Source of the DNA: Stenotrophomonas raiganjensis (SeqCode)
GTDB lineage: Bacteria > Pseudomonadota > Gammaproteobacteria > Xanthomonadales > Xanthomonadaceae
Length of the DNA: 64,000 nucleotides
NCBI RefSeq assembly: GCF_030658505.1
Contig: NZ_JAUTXR010000134.1
Coordinates: 67,064-131,063 of the forward strand
Direction: 5' to 3'
How positions within the stretch are numbered: position 1 is the first letter of the stretch; every line of letters starts with the position of its first letter. Positions 55,979-64,000 of the stretch are shown piece after piece. Position numbers and translations under genes: made by a program. The notes beneath the pieces were generated by a model. That model made no database searches, was not told the origin of the DNA, and saw only the letters and a program-made list of their open reading frames with translations.

Positions 55979-57598
55979 TCAATGCCCGCGCAGATCGCGC
56001 GGGCGGAAGCCCATCGCCACCATGGCCACCGCGTAGGTGGCGCCGCCACCGCCGACCAGCAGCGACAGGCTGCCGATCCGCTCCCACACACCCATCGTCG
56101 AGAAGGCCGGCAGCCAGTGCAGCAGGGCCAGCAGCGCGCCAACCATGGCCGCGCAGGCCAGCACCAGGCGTAGCAGATAGCCACCCCAGCCCGGCCGGCG
56201 CTGGTAGACATCGGTCTTGCCCAGCCAATACCAGAGCAGGCCCAGGTTCAGGTAACTGGACAGCGCGCTGGCGATGCCCAGTGCCAGGTGCAGGCCCGGC
56301 TGCTTGCCGATGGCCGCCATCACGCCCTGCGCCTTCAGCTCGTCCGACACCATCACCTGATACAGCACCGCCAGCAGGGCGAAGTTGAACACCATGTTGG
56401 CCACCAGCGCGGCCACACCGGCGCGCACCGGAGTCTTGGTGTCCTGGCGGGCGTAGAAGGCCGGCAGCACCACCTTCAGCAAGGCGAACGCCGGCAGGCC
56501 GAAGCTCAGGCCGTACACTGACAGCGCGGTCATGCGGGTATCGAAAGCGCTGAACTGGCCATGCTGGAAGATGGTCGCGATCAGCGGCTCGGCCAGCAGC
56601 AGCAGGCCCAGCATGGCCGGCACCGAAATCAGCAGGGTCATGCGCAGGCCCCAGTCCAGCGAGCGCGAGAAGCCGTCGCGGTCGGTGCTGACGTGGTGGC
56701 GGGCCAGCGCCGGCAGGATCACCGTGCCCAGCGCCACGCCGAACACGCCCAGCGGCAACTCCAGGAAGCGGTCGGCCAGCGACAGCCAGGACTGCGAGCC
56801 ATCGGTCAGCTTGGCGGCGATGACCGTGTCCAGCAGCAGGTTGATCTGCGCCACCGAGGAACCGAACAGCGTCGGCACCATCAGCGTCATCACCTTGCGC
56901 ACGCCTGGGTGGCTCCAGCCCCAGCGCGGCAGGGTCAGCAGGTTGATGCCCTTCAGCGAGGGCAGCTGGAACAGCAGTTGCAGGATGCCGGCGGCAAGCA
57001 CCGCCCAGCCCAGCGCCAGGATCTGCTTCTCCGGGGTGCCGCCCAGTCGCGGTGCCAGCCACAGCGCGCCGGCGATCATGCACAGGTTGAGGATGACCGG
57101 GGTCAGCGCCGGCATCGCGAAGCGCTGGAAGCTGTTCAGCGCGCCACCGGCCAGGGCGGTCAGCGAGACGAACAGCAGGAACGGGAAGGTCAGGCGGAAC
57201 AGGTCGACCAGCAGGCCCTGCTTGACCGGGTCGGTATCAACGCCACTGGAAAAGACCGAAGCCAGCTGCGGCGCGAAGATCAGCGCCAGCGCGGTGACCA
57301 GCATCAGCACGCCGCCCAGGGTACCGGCGGTGCGGGCCATCAGTTCACGCAGCTCGGCGTGGCTGCGGGTTTCCTTCACTTCCGTGAACACCGGCACGAA
57401 AGCGGTGGCAAAAGACCCTTCGGCGAACAACCGGCGCAGGAAATTGGGTACCCTGAAGGCGACCCAGAAAGCATCAGTGATGGCGTTGGTGCCGAACGTG
57501 GTGGTCACCACGAAGTCCCGGACAAGTCCGAGAACGCGCGAGACCATGGTCATGCTGCTGAACGACAGCAGGCCCCGCAACAACTTGGGTGAACTCAC
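55979..57598 (-). CDS. murJ: lipid II flippase MurJ
   Basis: MurJ moves lipid II to the periplasmic side for cell-wall synthesis. The 539-residue product has about 14 transmembrane helices of the MOP superfamily and the N-terminal signature VSRVLGLVRDFVVTTTFG with DAFWVAFRVPNFLRRLFAEG. The start is GTG 57598. It is divergent from rpsT, the usual neighbour in proteobacteria. Confidence 0.96.
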   Translation of the reverse strand: MSSPKLLRGLLSFSSMTMVSRVLGLVRDFVVTTTFGTNAITDAFWVAFRVPNFLRRLFAEGSFATAFVPVFTEVKETRSHAELRELMARTAGTLGGVLMLVTALALIFAPQLASVFSSGVDTDPVKQGLLVDLFRLTFPFLLFVSLTALAGGALNSFQRFAMPALTPVILNLCMIAGALWLAPRLGGTPEKQILALGWAVLAAGILQLLFQLPSLKGINLLTLPRWGWSHPGVRKVMTLMVPTLFGSSVAQINLLLDTVIAAKLTDGSQSWLSLADRFLELPLGVFGVALGTVILPALARHHVSTDRDGFSRSLDWGLRMTLLISVPAMLGLLLLAEPLIATIFQHGQFSAFDTRMTALSVYGLSFGLPAFALLKVVLPAFYARQDTKTPVRAGVAALVANMVFNFALLAVLYQVMVSDELKAQGVMAAIGKQPGLHLALGIASALSSYLNLGLLWYWLGKTDVYQRRPGWGGYLLRLVLACAAMVGALLALLHWLPAFSTMGVWERIGSLSLLVGGGGATYAVAMVAMGFRPRDLRGH

Positions 57599-57622
57599 TC
57601 AGCGTCCCTCTTGACAATCGAC

Positions 57623-57651
57623 TTGACGTGCATTTCTTACGCCATCATACT
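57623..57651 (+). promoter_or_regulatory. sigma-70-type promoter of rpsT
   Basis: TTGACG (57623-57628) and CATACT (57646-57651) are separated by 17 bp. The start would be about 42 bp before the rpsT GTG codon. A second TTGACA box lies at 57611-57616, so an alternative promoter is possible. Confidence 0.6.
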
Positions 57652-57700
57652 AGCTAGCTTGCTGTTCCCATAACACCGATTTTTTCAGGAAACCACCACC

Positions 57701-57970
57701 GTGGCCAATATCAAGTCCGCCAAGAAGCGCGCCAAGCAGACCGTCGTGCGCAACGCGCGCAACGTGGCTCAGCGCTCGATGCTGCGCACCGCTGTCAAGA
57801 AAGTGATCAAGGCGCTGGACGCCAACGATGCCGCCGGCGCCGAAGCCGCCTTCGCCGTTGCCCAGCCGATCCTGGATCGCTTCAGCGCGCGTGGCCTGAT
57901 CCACAAGAACAAGGCTGCTCGCCACAAGAGCCGCCTGAACGACCGCATCAAGGCCCTCAAGGCCGCCTGA
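57701..57970 (+). CDS. rpsT: 30S ribosomal protein S20
   Basis: An 89-residue, very basic protein with the S20 layout ([20 protein letters not shown], then [16 protein letters not shown] and [17 protein letters not shown]). It starts at GTG, as E. coli rpsT starts at a non-ATG codon (UUG). S20 regulates its own translation in E. coli; whether that holds here is not visible. Confidence 0.97.
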   Translation: MANIKSAKKRAKQTVVRNARNVAQRSMLRTAVKKVIKALDANDAAGAEAAFAVAQPILDRFSARGLIHKNKAARHKSRLNDRIKALKAA

Positions 57971-58014
57971 TCCGGCGTTGCCGCCCCGCCCGTCAGGGCT
58001 GGGCTGCAGACAAG

Positions 58015-58038
58015 AACCCGGCCCCGGCCGGGTTTTTT
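58015..58038 (+). terminator. Rho-independent terminator of rpsT
   Basis: AACCCGGCC (58015-58023) pairs with GGCCGGGTT (58026-58034), followed by TTTTTT. It is 45 bp past the rpsT stop. Confidence 0.9.
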
Positions 58039-58052
58039 GTTGCCTGCGATCC

Positions 58053-58110
58053 GGTAGCGCCGGCCACTGGCCGGCAACCCCGAGGAATGCCGGCCAGCGG
58101 CCGGCACTAT
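58053..58110. repeat. GTAG palindrome pair (SMAG-like)
   Basis: GTAG (58053-58056) with CGCCGGCC/GGCCGGC, and 20 bp further a TGCCGGCC/GGCCGGCA hairpin with ACTAT (CTAC-like). The pair lies between two terminators. Confidence 0.7.
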
Positions 58111-58119
58111 CGGAAAATG

Positions 58120-58145
58120 AAAAACCCGGCCGAAGCCGGGTTTTT
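58120..58145. terminator. bidirectional terminator between rpsT and obgE
   Basis: AAAAACCCGGC (58120-58130) pairs with GCCGGGTTTTT (58135-58145) around CGAA. It has T-runs in both directions, so it can end obgE transcription (minus) and any rpsT readthrough (plus). Confidence 0.9.
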
Positions 58146-58166
58146 CGCATGGAACCACGACAGGCA

Positions 58167-59318
<1,152 letters not shown>

Positions 59319-59324
59319 CTAACG

Positions 59325-59347
59325 AAAAGCCCCGCCGAAGCGGGGCT
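59325..59347 (-). terminator. terminator after rpmA
   Basis: AGCCCCGC (59328-59335) pairs with GCGGGGCT (59340-59347) around CGAA. On the minus strand it is followed by TTTTCG. It ends the rplU-rpmA transcript and lies between rpmA and obgE. Confidence 0.8.
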
Positions 59348-59412
59348 CTCCATGCAGCGTGCTTTTCATCCAGCACACCCATGCCGGGGCACGGGTGCCG
59401 GCGATGCCTGGA

Positions 59413-59676
59413 TCAGGCGTCGGCCGAGACGATGCTGACGGTGCGACGCTTCTTGGCGCCCTTGACCGAGAACTCCACCTTGCCGTCCACGAGGGCGAAC
59501 AGGGTGTGGTCACGGCCCAGGCCAACGCCCGAACCCGGGTGGAACTGGGTGCCGCGCTGACGCACGATGATGTTGCCGGCTTCGATGGCCTGGCCGCCGA
59601 AGATCTTGACGCCCAGGTACTTCGGGTTGGAGTCGCGACCGTTGCGCGAGGAGCCTACGCCCTTTTTATGTGCCAT
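59413..59676 (-). CDS. rpmA: 50S ribosomal protein L27
   Basis: An 87-residue protein with the complete L27 signature ([20 protein letters not shown], then [20 protein letters not shown] and [20 protein letters not shown]). Its N-terminal tail reaches the peptidyl-transferase centre. It follows rplU after 18 nt. Confidence 0.97.
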   Translation of the reverse strand: MAHKKGVGSSRNGRDSNPKYLGVKIFGGQAIEAGNIIVRQRGTQFHPGSGVGLGRDHTLFALVDGKVEFSVKGAKKRRTVSIVSADA

Positions 59677-59694
59677 GACTGCTTCTCCTGATGC

Positions 59695-60003
59695 TTAGCC
59701 GGCGATGCCGGTGATCTCGATTTCGGTGTAGTACTGACGGTGCCCCTGACGCTTCATGTGGTGCTTGCGGCGACGGAACTTGATGATCCGCACCTTGTCA
59801 GCACGACCCTGGGACAGGACCTTGGCGGTGACGGCAGCGCCCTTCAGCGCATCGCCCAGCTTCACGCCGTCGCTGTCACCCAGCATCAGGATGTTGTCAA
59901 ACTTGATCTCGCTGCCGACTTCGACTTCGAGCTTTTCAATGCGGAGCTTTTCGCCCTGCGCCACGCGGTATTGCTTACCGCCGGTGACCAGTACTGCGTA
60001 CAT
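59695..60003 (-). CDS. rplU: 50S ribosomal protein L21
   Basis: A 102-residue protein with the L21 pattern ([40 protein letters not shown]). The upstream in-frame extension (to 60048) is rejected because the L21 N-terminus is MYAV. It is the first gene of rplU-rpmA. Confidence 0.97.
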   Translation of the reverse strand: MYAVLVTGGKQYRVAQGEKLRIEKLEVEVGSEIKFDNILMLGDSDGVKLGDALKGAAVTAKVLSQGRADKVRIIKFRRRKHHMKRQGHRQYYTEIEITGIAG

Positions 60004-60320
60004 GACCAGGCCTTCCTCTGTAGTTATTGTGGTCTGAGCTGCCGCCATCGAGGGCGGACAGGAGCGGGATTGTACGCAGATCAGCGGGCGCAGGTCAAGT
60101 CAACCCCTGAACGGCCCGGGTGGCCGGGCCGGAACGGGGTCAGATCCCTTTTCACGCCGCGAAAACGGATCTGAGCCCTGCCTGTCGGCCGGTCTCACAA
60201 GGTGAGACACCAGGCTGGCATTGTCGCCCATTGCCCCCATCTGGTCACCTCGGTAGGCTGACCGATTGCCGTTCCCTGCTGGCCCGGCACCCAGCCAACG
60301 CCCCCACAACCGGATCCCCC
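60004..60320. other. shared upstream region of rplU and uvrA
   Basis: About 317 bp holding the rplU promoter (minus) and the uvrA promoter (plus). Two inverted repeats are visible. GGGGTCAGATCC (60136-60147) and GGATCTGAGCCC (60167-60178) match with one mismatch; the inner flanks TTTTC and GAAAA pair as well. GTCTCAC (60192-60198) and GTGAGAC (60202-60208) form a second. Neither looks like an E. coli LexA box. I see no clear promoter boxes. Confidence 0.5.
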
Positions 60321-63322
<3,002 letters not shown>

Positions 63323-63323
<1 letters not shown>

Positions 63324-63730
63324 TGAGCAGCGAACACAAGATCCTGGCCCGCATCCCGATCAGCGTGCGCTGGCGCGACATGGACAGCATGGGCCACGTC
63401 AACAACGCCAAGTACATTTCCTACCTGGAAGAAGCGCGCGTGCGCTGGATGCTGGGCGTTGAAGGCGTGTCGATGACCGACCGCATCGCACCGGTGGTGG
63501 CCGCGACCAACGTCAACTACCGGCTGCCGATCGTGTGGCCCAACGACATCCTGGTCGAACTGTTCGTCGAACGCCTGGGCAACAGCAGCGTGACCATCGG
63601 CCACCGCATCGTCGACCAGCAGGACGAGTCGAAGCTGTATTCCGACGGCAACGTGGTGGTGGTCTGGATGGATACGCAGACCGGCAAGAGCGCACCGTTG
63701 CCGGAGGCGATCCGCAGCGCCTCTACCTGA
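63323..63730 (+). CDS. acyl-CoA thioesterase (4HBT hotdog family)
   Basis: A 135-residue hotdog-fold protein. The family motif VRWRDMDSMGHVNNAKYISYLEEA near residues 13-35 holds the catalytic aspartate. Related enzymes hydrolyse acyl-CoA thioesters; the substrate is unknown. It overlaps the uvrA stop by one base (TGATG). Confidence 0.88.
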
Positions 63731-63740
63731 GGGTCGTGGC

Positions 63741-64000
63741 GGGCGCAGGCCGGCCGGCCCCACGCCGACAAAAGGGGGGGGCGGCGGGCCCCAAACCTCT
63801 TTTTTCGGCTGGGGCCGGGCGGCCCGGGGCCGGCCACGACCCTCAGGTAGAGGCGCTGCGGATCGCCTCCGGCAACGGTGCGCTCTTGCCGGTCTGCGTA
63901 TCATCCAGACCACCACCACGTTGCCGTCGGAATACAGCTTCGACTCGTCCTGCTGGTCGACGATGCGGTGGCCGATGGTCACGCTGCTGTTGCCCAGGCG
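63741..64000. other. inverted copy of the thioesterase 3' end (probable fold-back artefact)
   Basis: Bases 63833-64000 are the reverse complement of 63572-63740 apart from one missing base (within the TGCGTATC segment near 63900). The 92 bp between are a degraded inverted version of the start of the same spacer, full of homopolymers. No gene is annotated here; open frames on the minus strand in this stretch are shadows. Confidence 0.85.

Overview
This window is a high-GC gammaproteobacterial chromosome segment, most likely from the Stenotrophomonas maltophilia complex (Xanthomonadaceae). The support is the gene set and order (rpsP-rimM-trmD-rplS, ileS-lspA-ispH with ribF and murJ, rplU-rpmA-obgE), the codon use, and scattered short palindromes that begin with GTAG, like the SMAG repeats known from this genus. 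No database search was possible; family calls rest on motifs.

Layout. 1-8.4 kb: two DUF1801 proteins, a DUF6404 membrane protein, the ribosomal protein/tRNA modification operon rplS-trmD-rimM-rpsP with a readable promoter, an aminotransferase/flavin oxidoreductase pair, a lipoprotein, ffh and a divergent CcsA-like membrane protein. 8.4-17 kb: a secreted protein, a TPR protein paired with an Hsp90-family ATPase, radA and an MHYT-GGDEF-EAL c-di-GMP enzyme. 17.2-22.6 kb: the cyoABCD bo3 ubiquinol oxidase operon, a GyrI-like protein and a small membrane protein.

22.7-36.9 kb: a 14.2-kb integrated element of visibly lower GC. It is bounded by an exact 48-bp direct repeat; the right copy is part of an intact tRNA-Thr(CGU) gene and the left copy is the displaced tRNA 3' half. 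The element encodes a tyrosine recombinase, a hamA-hamB (Hachiman) antiphage pair, a PLD-type nuclease convergent with hamB, a standalone OLD-like ATPase/TOPRIM protein, XRE and MarR regulators, two related proteins of unknown function, two small zinc-ribbon membrane proteins, a secreted protein and an AT-rich inverted repeat that could be an origin or a structured RNA. No conjugation genes are visible, so it looks like a non-self-transmissible defence element.

36.9-49 kb: a D-lactate dehydrogenase, an autotransporter whose passenger starts with a ClpP/crotonase-like segment, a divergent ECF sigma/FecR/TonB-receptor signalling set, two membrane proteins, an orphan SMI1/KNR4 (SUKH) protein, a lysoplasmalogenase-like protein and an M61 peptidase. 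50.6-63.7 kb: housekeeping genes ispH, lspA, ileS, ribF, murJ, rpsT, obgE, rpmA, rplU, uvrA and a thioesterase.

The last ~260 bp are a noisy inverted copy of the preceding sequence, most simply a fold-back artefact at a contig end.
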